DNA of 64,000 nt from Smithella sp. PtaU1.Bin162. Its GTDB lineage: Bacteria; Desulfobacterota; Syntrophia; Syntrophales; Smithellaceae. Every line of letters starts with the position of its first letter. Position 1 is the first letter of the stretch. The notes under the pieces are model-generated. The model saw only the letters and a list, made by a program, of their open reading frames with translations, was not told the DNA's origin and did no database searches. Made by a program: the position numbers and the translations under genes. The stretch covers positions 1-64,000 of the forward strand of contig MVRV01000138.1 of NCBI GenBank assembly GCA_002068015.1, given 5' to 3'. This document shows positions 49,830 through 58,693 of this stretch, one piece after another.

Positions 49830-50570
49830 ATGATGCTGAAAGTTTTTAACTGTGATTTTCATATTCACACATGTCTGTCACCCTGTGCCGATCTGGATAT
49901 GCATCCGCGGGCTCTGGTGGAAAAAGCACTGGAAGCAAAACTTGACCTCATAGCCATCTGCGATCATAATTCCTCGGAAAACGTACCTTTCGTAATGAAT
50001 GCAGCTAGTGGCAAGGCTTTAAATGTTATTTCCGGAATGGAAATAACGACAAGCGAAGAAGTCCATGTATTGGCGATCTTCGACTCCCTCGACAACCTTG
50101 CCCGCATACAACGGGTTGTTTATCAGCATTTAAGCGGGAAAAATGACGAAAGACTTTTCGGTGTTCAGGCTGTTGTTAATGAAAATGGCGAAGTTGAAGG
50201 AATCAACGAAAAATTACTGATAGGTGCGACCGACTTATCATTGGATAAATTATTAATTCATATTCATGAATTTAACGGTTTGGCAATAGCTGCACATATA
50301 GATAGAGAAAGTTTCAGTGTTTTGAGTCAGCTGGGTTTCATCGATAAAAAGGTAAAATTCGATGCACTGGAAATAACACCGGCAACAGGAATTGCCGGAG
50401 CAAGAATAAAATATCGGGATCTGAGTAATTATTCTTTTCTTGTTTCATCGGATTCCCATTTTTTAAAAGATATAGGCACGGCAAGAACAAAAATTGTTTT
50501 ACGGGAAGCGACGATAGCAGAATTAAAGATGGCCTTTGCCGGCCAAAATGGCCGCCGGGTTTTGGAGTAA
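49830..50570 (+). CDS. PHP-domain metal-dependent phosphoesterase
   Basis: Metal ligands are in DFHIHTCLSPCADLDMHP, AICDHNSSEN, ISGMEITTSEEVHVLAIF, AAHIDRESFSV and SSDSHFLKDIGTA, which are all PHP motifs. 246 residues, single domain. Two adjacent ATG codons serve as start and no strong ribosome binding site is visible. In this position it may act as the phosphatase arm of the signalling module, but family members vary widely. Confidence 0.85.
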   Translation: MMLKVFNCDFHIHTCLSPCADLDMHPRALVEKALEAKLDLIAICDHNSSENVPFVMNAASGKALNVISGMEITTSEEVHVLAIFDSLDNLARIQRVVYQHLSGKNDERLFGVQAVVNENGEVEGINEKLLIGATDLSLDKLLIHIHEFNGLAIAAHIDRESFSVLSQLGFIDKKVKFDALEITPATGIAGARIKYRDLSNYSFLVSSDSHFLKDIGTARTKIVLREATIAELKMAFAGQNGRRVLE

Positions 50571-50641
50571 CACAATTCCGCTTTCAGAGAATAACGCTGC
50601 AACCGGCATAAGGAAGCCTGCGAGTGTAAATTGGTGTAAAA

Positions 50642-51190
50642 ATGCTTGAACTTGCCCAGCATATTCTTGATATTGCGGAAAACTCCATCCGGGCCGGCGC
50701 TAAATTAATAGTCATTTCCGTTAATGAAGATACTGAAAAGAATTTATTAACGATTGATATAAATGATGACGGCTGCGGAATGAAGGAAGAAGAAGTGAAA
50801 AAGGCACTTGATCCGTTTTATACGACAAAAACCGTCCGGCCGGTTGGTTTGGGACTTCCTCTCTTAACGGATGCTGCCCGCAAATCGGGAGGAAAGCTGG
50901 ATTTGCAATCGCAGACAGGCAGAGGAACAAAGGTTACCGCTACTTTCCGGATTGATCATATTGATCGACAACCGCTGGGAAACATACCGGCCACATTAAT
51001 CACTCTTATTGCCGCCAATTCAGAGGTTGATTTTATTTACGATCATCGGCATAATGGCCGGCAATTTAAACTGGATACTCGAGAGATACGCGATGAAATT
51101 TATGATGTGCCTATTTACCATCCTGAAATTATTAAATATATCAGGAATATCATTGAAGAAGGTCTCTGTGAAATTGAAACAGAGGCCTGA
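50642..51190 (+). CDS. Second HATPase (GHKL) protein, histidine-kinase-like
   Basis: The ATP-binding boxes are complete: N-box HILDIAENSIRAGAK, G1 INDDGCGMKEEEV, an F-box-like DPFYTTK, G2 GLGLPLLTDAARK, and GRGTKVTATF. A C-terminal 60 residues (HIDRQPLGNIPATLITLIAA onward) is not part of the kinase fold and I do not recognise it. It lacks a phosphoacceptor domain. Its stop is 30 nt before the NuoE-like gene, which ties the module to the hydrogenase. Confidence 0.8.
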   Translation: MLELAQHILDIAENSIRAGAKLIVISVNEDTEKNLLTIDINDDGCGMKEEEVKKALDPFYTTKTVRPVGLGLPLLTDAARKSGGKLDLQSQTGRGTKVTATFRIDHIDRQPLGNIPATLITLIAANSEVDFIYDHRHNGRQFKLDTREIRDEIYDVPIYHPEIIKYIRNIIEEGLCEIETEA

Positions 51191-51220
51191 AATGAATATA
51201 TGTTTTGAGGAGGGAATTGG

Positions 51221-51715
51221 ATGAAAGCGGAAGACAGTGAACTTTTGAAAGAATTTACAACGGAACAAGTGGCCAAGCTCGATGAAATCATCAAGAAACA
51301 TAAGAGTAAACCCGGCGGGCTGATTCCCGTACTGGAAGAGGCGCAAATTGCTTTGGAATATCTGCCTATTTCCGTACAGAAAAAGATCGCCGCAGGATTA
51401 AATCTTCCTTTGAGCCGTGTTTATGGCGTTGTTACCTTCTACTCGTTTTTTACCATGACCCCGCGCGGCAAGCACACAGTGCGTGTTTGTCTGGGAACAG
51501 CCTGTTATGTACGCGGCGGTAAAGCGATAGCCGATACCCTAAAGAAGGAATTCGGCATTGAAGAAGGTGAAACCACGCCGGACAGAATGTTTACTCTGGA
51601 AACCGTCCGTTGCCTGGGCGCCTGTGGATTGGGACCGGTTATAGTTGTAGATGAAGAGGTACATGGCCGGGTGAAACCTTCCAAAGTCAAAGAAATACTG
51701 GCCCAGTATACATAA
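51221..51715 (+). CDS. NuoE/HydC-like [2Fe-2S] subunit of the hydrogenase complex
   Basis: Thioredoxin-like [2Fe-2S] protein as in Complex I NuoE and HydC of trimeric [FeFe] hydrogenases. The cysteine pattern is CLGTACYVRGG and CLGACGLGP (C-x4-C ... C-x3-C). The N-terminal helical part contains LIPVLEEAQIALEYLP and VYGVVTFYSFF. AGGAGGG precedes the ATG. It carries electrons between the flavin of the NuoF-like subunit and the iron-sulfur chain. Confidence 0.92.
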   Translation: MKAEDSELLKEFTTEQVAKLDEIIKKHKSKPGGLIPVLEEAQIALEYLPISVQKKIAAGLNLPLSRVYGVVTFYSFFTMTPRGKHTVRVCLGTACYVRGGKAIADTLKKEFGIEEGETTPDRMFTLETVRCLGACGLGPVIVVDEEVHGRVKPSKVKEILAQYT

Positions 51716-51754
51716 TTTCATTACTCGTTAGAATAATTTAAGGAGGAACCGCCG

Positions 51755-52138
51755 ATGGCGAAACTAACCATAGATGATCTGAAAAAAATAAAAGAAAAAG
51801 TACATTCGGAAATGGCTCTAAGAGAAGGCGACCGCAGAGTAAAAATCACGGTGCACATGGGAACCTGCGGTATTGCTTCCGGTGCCCGGGAAGTTATGGA
51901 TACACTGCTTACGGAAATTGAAGCAGCCCAGGTAACCGATGTTTTTGTGACTACATCAGGCTGCATGGGGCTTTGCAGCCGCGAACCATTGGTCACGGTT
52001 GAAATTTTAAATCAAGACCCGATAAAATATGAGTATATGAATCCCAACAAAATGCGGCAGGTTTTCAAAAGGCATGTTTTGGAGGGTGAAATTCAGACGC
52101 CTTTCGTTCTGGCCAAAGGTGCTGAAAAAACAAAGTAA
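51755..52138 (+). CDS. [2Fe-2S] thioredoxin-like ferredoxin subunit
   Basis: 127 residues. Cysteines occur as MGTCGIASGAREV and SGCMGLCSREPLVTVE, a thioredoxin-fold [2Fe-2S] pattern like the N-terminal domain of HydB/NuoF of bifurcating hydrogenases. Separate small subunits of this kind occur in trimeric and tetrameric hydrogenases (HndB type). AAGGAGGAA lies before the ATG. The NuoF fusion downstream carries another such domain at its own N-terminus. Confidence 0.88.
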   Translation: MAKLTIDDLKKIKEKVHSEMALREGDRRVKITVHMGTCGIASGAREVMDTLLTEIEAAQVTDVFVTTSGCMGLCSREPLVTVEILNQDPIKYEYMNPNKMRQVFKRHVLEGEIQTPFVLAKGAEKTK

Positions 52139-52205
52139 GTTCATTGCTGTTTTAGATATTATACATGTATAGATAAGATCATTTCTTAAGGAGGGTGTTG
52201 GTTAA

Positions 52206-55200
52206 ATGAAAATTTTTCGTTCACATATATTACTTTGTGGAGGTACCGGTTGCCAGGCTTCCGGCAGTCTGACCGTAAAAAAAGCTCTGTTGCAGGAGTT
52301 GGATAAGAAACATCTGGCTGATGAAATAAAAGTAGTGGAAACCGGTTGTAACGGATTTTGTGCCCTGGGACCCATCATGGTCGTGTACCCCGAAGGCATC
52401 ATTTATATCTCAGTCAAAGCCGCAGATATTCCGGAACTGGTAGAAGAACACCTGATCAAGGGAAGAGTTCTGGGACGTCTTTTATATCACGAACCATCTA
52501 CGGACAAAGTCATCCCGACGATGCAGGATATTCCCTTTTTCGCACTCCAGGAGTTGCGCGTGTTGAGAAACCGCGGGTTAATTGATCCGGAGAAGCTCGA
52601 AGAATATATCGCCCGTGACGGTTACGCCGGTATGGCCAAAGCGCTGACCGAGATGAAGCCGGAAGAAATCGTGAGCGAAGTTCTTAATTCCGGCTTACGC
52701 GGCCGCGGCGGAGCAGGTTTTCCTACAGGACTGAAATGGAAATTCGCCGCTCAGTCTAAAAGCGATATAAAATATGTTTTATGCAATGCCGACGAAGGCG
52801 ACCCCGGTGCCTTCATGGACAGGAGCGTACTCGAAGCTGATCCTCATTCCGTCCTCGAGGGAATGGTAATTGCGGCAAAAGCAATTGGATCAAAGCAGGG
52901 ATATATTTACTGCCGTGCCGAATATCCGCTGGCAATTCACCGTTTGAATATCGCCATCGGCCAGGCCAAAGAAGCCGGTCTTTTAGGCAAAAATATTTTA
53001 GGAACGGGCTTTGATTTCGATCTGGAAATTTATCAGGGAGCAGGTGCCTTTGTCTGCGGCGAAGAAACGGCTTTAATGACTTCCATTGAAGGTAAACGAG
53101 GCATGCCCCGTCCCCGACCGCCCTTCCCGGCAGTTGCCGGTCTCTGGCAGAAACCTAGTATCTTAAATAATGTCGAGACGCTGGCCAACGTCGGTCAAAT
53201 CATCCTGCGCGGCGCCAAGTGGTACGCATCCGTCGGCACCGAAAAAAGCAAAGGAACAAAAGTTTTCGCTTTAACCGGTGATGTCAATAATGTGGGTCTG
53301 GTCGAAGTTCCCATGGGAACTTCTCTGGGAACGATTGTCTACGACATCGGCGGCGGTATTCCCAAAGAAAAGAAATTTAAAGCGGCGCAATTAGGCGGTC
53401 CTTCCGGCGGCATGATTCCCATTCAGCATCTGAATGCTCCCATTGATTATGAAAAAGTCGTCGAATTAGGCGCCATCATGGGTTCCGGCGGTTTGATCGT
53501 TATGAACGAAGACAAATGCGCCGTGGATATGGCAAGGTTTTTCATGGATTTCTGTCAAGATGAATCCTGCGGCAAATGCACTCCCTGCCGTGAAGGCACC
53601 AAGCGCATGCTGGATATTTTGACCAATATCACGAAAGGCAAGGGAAAAGAAGGCGATATCGAGCTTCTGGAAGAAATGGCCGGTGTAATTAAAAATGCGG
53701 CTTTATGCGGACTGGGTCAAACGGCACCGAATCCAGTTCTGAGCACGATCCGTTATTTCCGCAACGAATACGAAGATCACATCCGCAATCACCGCTGCCG
53801 CGCCACCGTTTGTTCAGCGCTGTTTAAATCGCCCTGTCAGCATACCTGTCCGATTGAAATGGATATTCCTTCTTACATCGCTCTTGTTCGCGCAGGCAGA
53901 TTTGAAGATGCTTACAAAATATTATTGCAGACCAACCCCTTCCCGTCCGTCTGCGGTAGAGTCTGTGATCATAAATGTCAGACCAAATGCCGTCGCGGCA
54001 ATATGGACGAACCACTCGCGATTAAATTTTTGAAACGCTTTATTACCGACAATGCACCGCGGCCCAAGGTTGATCCGGTCCCCGTAACCCGCAAAGAAAA
54101 GGTCGCCGTAGTCGGTGCCGGTCCGTCCGGACTCACCGCCGCCCGTGATCTCGCCCTGCGTGGTTATAAAGTTGTCGTTTTTGAGGAACTTCCTTTTGCC
54201 GGTGGAATGCTGCGTTGGGGAATTCCCGCTTATCGTCTGCCCCGCAATATTCTGGATGGGGAAATTGACACCATCAAGGCCCTCGGCATAGAAATTAAAT
54301 TGAATACAAGAGTGGGGCGCGATATATCCTTCGCCAATATCGAAAAAGACTTCGACTTCATCTACCTCGCCTGCGGCGCTCATAAGAGCCAGAAAATGAA
54401 TGTCCCCGGTGAAGATTTGAAAAATGTTTACGGCGGCGTCGAATTCCTGCGCGATTTCAATGCCAACGAAGAAAAATGGTTAAAAGGAGAAAAACAACTT
54501 GGTAAAAAAGTAGCCGTGGTCGGTGGTGGAAACTCGGCTATTGACGCCGCCCGTGTAGCACTGCGCCTCGGTGCCGATGTAACTATTCTCTATCGCCGTT
54601 TAAGACAGGATATGCCCGCTGCGGAAGAAGAAATCAAGGCAGCTGAAGATGAAGGCATCAAGATCGAATACCTTGTCGCTCCATTAAGGATCGAAGGAAC
54701 AAAAGGAAAAGTCAGTTCCGTTTCCTGCCAGCGGATGAAGCTCGGCGATTATGATAACAGCGGCCGCAAAAAACCGGTTGCCGTCGCCGGTTCCGAATTT
54801 ACGCTGAATATTGACACAATCATTGCGGCCATAGGGCAGGTGCCGGACATGAGTTTTGTTGATGCGGCAAGCAAAATCGAGGTTAAACGGGACTGCCTGG
54901 TCGTCGGCAATGTTTATAAATCACGCACACGGAATATCCGCTATTTTGCGGGTGGTGACGCCGTAACCGGGCCTGATACCGTTATTGCCGCTATTGCCGC
55001 CGGACATCAGGCTGCCGACGACATTGATACTTCCATCAGGAAAGCAAACGGTGAGCCGGCTTACGAAAAACCGGCGGAAGAAAAAATCGACGTTCCGCTG
55101 GTCATCGACGAAGAGACGGTAGAAGCTCCTCAAATGCCCATGCCGGAGATGGAAAGCGCTCTCCGCAAGGCCGGCTTTGCAGAAGTGGAGCTTGGATTTA

Positions 55201-55259
55201 CCAAAGAAGATGCCATGAAAGAAGCCTGCCGCTGCCTGCGTTGCGATGCCGAGCTTTAA
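52206..55259 (+). CDS. NuoF/HydB-like subunit fused to a GltD/NfnB-like NADPH:FAD module
   Basis: 1017 residues. The order is: N-terminal [2Fe-2S] domain (CGGTGCQASGS and CNGFCALGP, 1-90); NuoF core with the NAD/FMN loop RGRGGAGFPTGLKW (about 165), GAGAFVCGEETALM, the SLBB part, and the N3-type [4Fe-4S] site ESCGKCTPCREGT (about 453). The GltD/NfnB-like half starts near 530: a Fer4_20 region with CQHTCP and CGRVCDHKCQTKC, an FAD site GAGPSGLTAARDLAL (about 637), and an NADP-type site GGGNSAIDAARVAL then LYRR (about 775). The usual ferredoxin tail of HydB is replaced. Expected to join NAD(H) and NADP(H) chemistry in the hydrogenase. Ribosome binding site AAGGAGGG. Confidence 0.92.
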   Translation: MKIFRSHILLCGGTGCQASGSLTVKKALLQELDKKHLADEIKVVETGCNGFCALGPIMVVYPEGIIYISVKAADIPELVEEHLIKGRVLGRLLYHEPSTDKVIPTMQDIPFFALQELRVLRNRGLIDPEKLEEYIARDGYAGMAKALTEMKPEEIVSEVLNSGLRGRGGAGFPTGLKWKFAAQSKSDIKYVLCNADEGDPGAFMDRSVLEADPHSVLEGMVIAAKAIGSKQGYIYCRAEYPLAIHRLNIAIGQAKEAGLLGKNILGTGFDFDLEIYQGAGAFVCGEETALMTSIEGKRGMPRPRPPFPAVAGLWQKPSILNNVETLANVGQIILRGAKWYASVGTEKSKGTKVFALTGDVNNVGLVEVPMGTSLGTIVYDIGGGIPKEKKFKAAQLGGPSGGMIPIQHLNAPIDYEKVVELGAIMGSGGLIVMNEDKCAVDMARFFMDFCQDESCGKCTPCREGTKRMLDILTNITKGKGKEGDIELLEEMAGVIKNAALCGLGQTAPNPVLSTIRYFRNEYEDHIRNHRCRATVCSALFKSPCQHTCPIEMDIPSYIALVRAGRFEDAYKILLQTNPFPSVCGRVCDHKCQTKCRRGNMDEPLAIKFLKRFITDNAPRPKVDPVPVTRKEKVAVVGAGPSGLTAARDLALRGYKVVVFEELPFAGGMLRWGIPAYRLPRNILDGEIDTIKALGIEIKLNTRVGRDISFANIEKDFDFIYLACGAHKSQKMNVPGEDLKNVYGGVEFLRDFNANEEKWLKGEKQLGKKVAVVGGGNSAIDAARVALRLGADVTILYRRLRQDMPAAEEEIKAAEDEGIKIEYLVAPLRIEGTKGKVSSVSCQRMKLGDYDNSGRKKPVAVAGSEFTLNIDTIIAAIGQVPDMSFVDAASKIEVKRDCLVVGNVYKSRTRNIRYFAGGDAVTGPDTVIAAIAAGHQAADDIDTSIRKANGEPAYEKPAEEKIDVPLVIDEETVEAPQMPMPEMESALRKAGFAEVELGFTKEDAMKEACRCLRCDAEL

Positions 55260-55287
55260 TATATTTTGGATTAAGGAGAACACATTT

Positions 55288-57045
55288 ATGTCAACCGTAA
55301 AATTGACTATTGATAATCGTAAAATTGAAGTTGAAGCGGGTACTACAATTCTGGAAGCAGCCAAGAAAAACGGAATTAAAATACCAACCCTTTGCGCCTG
55401 GACGGAAATAGGACATACGCCGGGCGCCTGCCGGGTTTGCATGACGGAAGTGGAAGGCCAGAAAAGTCTCATCGCCGCCTGTGTTTTTCCCGTAAGTGAA
55501 GGAATGGTCGTCCATACCAACACGGAAAAAGTGCGTCAGGCCCGGAAAATGGTTGTAGAGCTCCTGCTCGCCAATCATCCCCAGGAATGCAACTTCTGTG
55601 TGAGAAACGGTAATTGTGAATTGCAGAAAGTAGCCGAATTTGTGGGACTGCGGGAAGTTCGTTTCGATTACACCCAATTTCCCAAAGAAGGCATGATCGA
55701 CCGATCCAGCCCTTCGATTGTCCGGGACAACCGCAAATGCATCGAATGCCATCGCTGTGTGGCGGTTTGCGAAAATATCCAGACGGTTAATGTTTTGACT
55801 CCGGCGCACCGCGGCAGTGACGTGAAAGTTGTGCCGGCTTTTGATCTGCCGCTTATTGAATCCAATTGCGTCGCCTGCGGTCAATGCATTCTGGCGTGCC
55901 CGGTGGGAGCATTATACGAAAAAGATGACGTTGATGCGGTTTGGAAAGTCCTGCAGGATCCGCAAAAACACGTCGTAGTTCAGGAAGCTCCGGCCATACG
56001 GGCTGCTCTGGGCGAAGAATTCGGACTGCCCGCAGGTACGCTGGTTACGGGAAAAATGATCGCCGCACTGCGCAGGCTTGGTTTTGCCAAAGTTTTCGAC
56101 ACAAACTTCACTGCGGATCTGACGATCATTGAAGAAGGAAACGAATTGCTTAAACGTGTAAAAGAGGGCGGCAAACTGCCGATGATTACTTCGTGCAGCC
56201 CCGGCTGGATCAAATTCTGCGAACACTTTTATCCCGAATTACTGGGTCATCTCTCCACCTGCAAATCCCCGCAGCAGATGTTCGGTGCTCTGGCCAAAAC
56301 CTATTACGCTGAAACAGCAGGGATCGATCCCCAAGATATCGTTTCCATTTCCATTATGCCTTGCACGGCGAAAAAATTTGAAGCCCAGCGCCCGGAAATG
56401 GCAAGCAGCGGTTTCCGTGACGTGGATTATGTATTGACGACCAGAGAACTCGCCCGCATGATCAAAGAAGCCGGAATTGATTTTCTTAATCTGCCGGATG
56501 AGGAATATGACGCACCGATGGGCGAATATACCGGAGCCGCCACTATTTTTGGTGCAACCGGCGGCGTTATGGAAGCAGCATTGCGCACTGTTTATGCCGT
56601 CGTTACCGGAGAAAATTTACCGAGCCTCGATATTACCCCCGTGCGGGGATTGGAAGGAGTAAAGGAAGCAACCGTAAAAGTCGGAGCACTGGGCGATGTG
56701 AAAGTTGCGGTTGCCCATGGATTAGGTAATGCCCGCAAGATCATGGATAAAATCCGTGACGGTAGCGCCGATTATGCTTTTATTGAAATCATGTGTTGCC
56801 CGGGAGGCTGCATTGCCGGAGGCGGAGAACCCATCCCGACAAATAATGAAATGAGAGCTCTGCGCTCTGCCGCCCTCTATCGTGATGACGGAAAAGTACA
56901 AAAATTTCGCCAGTCGCACGAGAATCCTTCCATTACAAAGATTTACGATAAATTTTTAAAGGAACCGCTGGGGCATAAATCTCATCAGCTTCTGCATACT
57001 AAATATAAAAAGAGGGGCACTGAACTGCCTCAGGGAAAAGATTGA
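55288..57045 (+). CDS. hydA: [FeFe] hydrogenase catalytic subunit HydA, multisubunit (NAD(P)-linked) type
   Basis: 585 residues. The N-terminal [2Fe-2S] domain (CAWTEIGHTPGACRVC) is followed by the His-Cys3 cluster (HPQECNFCVRNGNC), two [4Fe-4S] motifs (CIECHRCVAVC and CVACGQCILACP), and the H-cluster domain. L1 reads TSCSPGW, L2 MPCTAKKFE, and L3 IMCCPGGCIAGGG. The C-terminal small-subunit domain is fused (QSHENPSITKIYDKF). No Tat signal, so it is cytoplasmic. Start at ATG 55288 with TAAGGAG. Likely partner of the three upstream subunits. Confidence 0.95.
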   Translation: MSTVKLTIDNRKIEVEAGTTILEAAKKNGIKIPTLCAWTEIGHTPGACRVCMTEVEGQKSLIAACVFPVSEGMVVHTNTEKVRQARKMVVELLLANHPQECNFCVRNGNCELQKVAEFVGLREVRFDYTQFPKEGMIDRSSPSIVRDNRKCIECHRCVAVCENIQTVNVLTPAHRGSDVKVVPAFDLPLIESNCVACGQCILACPVGALYEKDDVDAVWKVLQDPQKHVVVQEAPAIRAALGEEFGLPAGTLVTGKMIAALRRLGFAKVFDTNFTADLTIIEEGNELLKRVKEGGKLPMITSCSPGWIKFCEHFYPELLGHLSTCKSPQQMFGALAKTYYAETAGIDPQDIVSISIMPCTAKKFEAQRPEMASSGFRDVDYVLTTRELARMIKEAGIDFLNLPDEEYDAPMGEYTGAATIFGATGGVMEAALRTVYAVVTGENLPSLDITPVRGLEGVKEATVKVGALGDVKVAVAHGLGNARKIMDKIRDGSADYAFIEIMCCPGGCIAGGGEPIPTNNEMRALRSAALYRDDGKVQKFRQSHENPSITKIYDKFLKEPLGHKSHQLLHTKYKKRGTELPQGKD

Positions 57046-57074
57046 TAAATTTTCTATGAACGATTGAAAAAAAG

Positions 57075-57107
57075 AAGAGGTTTGTTCCTGAAGGACAAAC
57101 CTCTTTT
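57075..57107 (+). terminator. Terminator after hydA
   Basis: AAGAGGTTTGT (57075-57085) pairs perfectly with ACAAACCTCTT (57095-57105), with T at the end. It ends the long signalling/hydrogenase transcript, and repeat copy 2 begins directly after. Confidence 0.88.
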
Positions 57108-57271
57108 AAATGAACGACTCTGCCGCAAGCAGCGGGGAATATAACCCGGGATCCCGAATAGCTTCGCTCAAACTCGCTCGCCCTGCATAAGCCGGGCTTT
57201 GCTTTCGGGATCAATTCCACTTTCGCTTCAAACTTCATTGCACTCGCTTTCAGTGAGTGTCATTGATTTAA
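57108..57271 (-). repeat. Dispersed repeat element, copy 2 (164 bp)
   Basis: Reverse-oriented relative of the element at 35612-35845. The shared blocks differ by about ten substitutions, and two internal stretches are absent here. It sits between the hydA terminator and aspA, so any promoter for aspA-hydF must be within or just after it. An open frame reading through it is an artefact shared by both copies. Confidence 0.8.
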
Positions 57272-57292
57272 CCCTGAATATTTTTAAAGCAT

Positions 57293-58693
57293 ATGTCAGA
57301 CACACGGATTGAACATGATTTTTTGGGAGAGCTGCCTGTTCCGGCCGAAGCTTACTGGGGAATTCATACTCAGAGAGCGATTTCTAATTTTCCTATCAGC
57401 GGTATCAAGGTCAATCCCTGCCTCATTGCAAGCCTGGCGCTTGTCAAAAAATCCTGCTGCCTGGCCAATTGCGAAACAGGTCATCTTAATTCCGGAAAAG
57501 CCGCAGCGATTATCAATGCCTGTGATGAAATTGCCGAAGGCGGACTCTCCGATCAATTTCCCGTGGATGCACTGCAAGGCGGCGCCGGAACATCAACCAA
57601 TATGAATATCAACGAAGTCATTGCCAACCGTGCCATTGAAATTCAGGGCGGCAATAAAGGTGATTATTCTCTGATTCATCCTCTGGAAGATGTTAATCTG
57701 CATCAATCCACCAATGACGTCTATCCCTCGGCAATTAAAGTCGCCGGGATTTACCGGCTCCGTAATTTAGCAAAAGCCATTGCCGATCTGCAAGGCGCTT
57801 TTCAGGAAAAGGAAAAAGAGTTCGGCCGGATAATCAAAATCGGGAGAACGGAATTGCAGGAAGCTGTTCCTATTACCCTGGGAGCGGAATTTTCCGCTTT
57901 TGCCGAAGCAATTTCGCGCGACCGATGGCGGACTTCTAAATGTGAGGAACGTCTGCGCGTAGTAAATCTGGGAGGAACTGCTGTTGGTACCGGACTTACC
58001 GCACCCCGGGATTACATTTTCCTCGTCATTGAAAAATTAAGAGAAGCAACCGGACTGGGATTGTCACGCGGTGAAAACCTGCCTGCTGAAACCGCCAATG
58101 CCGATTCCTTTGTTGAAGTTTCCGGAATTCTTAAAGCCCATGCCGTAAATCTGCTGAAAATCGCCAATGACTTACGTTTAATGAACTTCCTCGGAGAAAT
58201 AAAACTACCTCAGTTGCAGGCAGGTTCTTCAATCATGCCCGGAAAAGTGAATCCTGTTTTGCTGGAGGCGGCAATTTCCGTAGGCTATAAAGTTATCGCC
58301 AATGACGGCATCGTAACCGCAACCGCCAGCCGCGGCACGCAACAGATCAACGAATTTCTCCCGCTGCTGGCCCACTCCCTTCTGGAAACACTTGATTTAC
58401 TGATCAATATTGATAAACTACTGGCCAATCATGTCCGGGGCATCACCGCCGGCGTTGATAAATGCCGGGAATATTTCGAACACAGTCCGATGATTATTAC
58501 CGCTCTTTTACCTGTCATCGGTTATGAACGGGCAACTCAGTTAATGGCTGAATTTACGCGGACCGGGACAAAAAATATGCGGAAATTTTTGGAAGAAAAA
58601 CTGGGCGGATCCATTGTGGAAAAAGTCTTTTCTTCCGTCAGCCTGACTGCATTAGGTTACAAGGATTATGGAAAAGACACCGAAAAGCAATAG
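57293..58693 (+). CDS. aspA: Aspartate ammonia-lyase in the hydrogenase maturation cluster
   Basis: Splits aspartate to fumarate and ammonia. The superfamily signature GSSIMPGKVNP is present, with GGAGTSTNMNINEVIANRA and HQSTNDVYPSAIK. 466 residues is normal. There is no strong ribosome binding site. It overlaps hydF by 26 nt, so it is co-translated with the maturase. In several [FeFe] hydrogenase loci aspA sits beside hyd genes; supply of the ammonium that forms the bridging amine of the H-cluster is a possible reason. Fumarase or related activity cannot be ruled out by eye. Confidence 0.88.
   Translation: MSDTRIEHDFLGELPVPAEAYWGIHTQRAISNFPISGIKVNPCLIASLALVKKSCCLANCETGHLNSGKAAAIINACDEIAEGGLSDQFPVDALQGGAGTSTNMNINEVIANRAIEIQGGNKGDYSLIHPLEDVNLHQSTNDVYPSAIKVAGIYRLRNLAKAIADLQGAFQEKEKEFGRIIKIGRTELQEAVPITLGAEFSAFAEAISRDRWRTSKCEERLRVVNLGGTAVGTGLTAPRDYIFLVIEKLREATGLGLSRGENLPAETANADSFVEVSGILKAHAVNLLKIANDLRLMNFLGEIKLPQLQAGSSIMPGKVNPVLLEAAISVGYKVIANDGIVTATASRGTQQINEFLPLLAHSLLETLDLLINIDKLLANHVRGITAGVDKCREYFEHSPMIITALLPVIGYERATQLMAEFTRTGTKNMRKFLEEKLGGSIVEKVFSSVSLTALGYKDYGKDTEKQ

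Noticed and set aside
52156-52168. TATACATGTATA palindrome before the NuoF fusion
   Set aside because: Twelve bp of AT-rich symmetry is easily met by chance, and the position is inside an operon.
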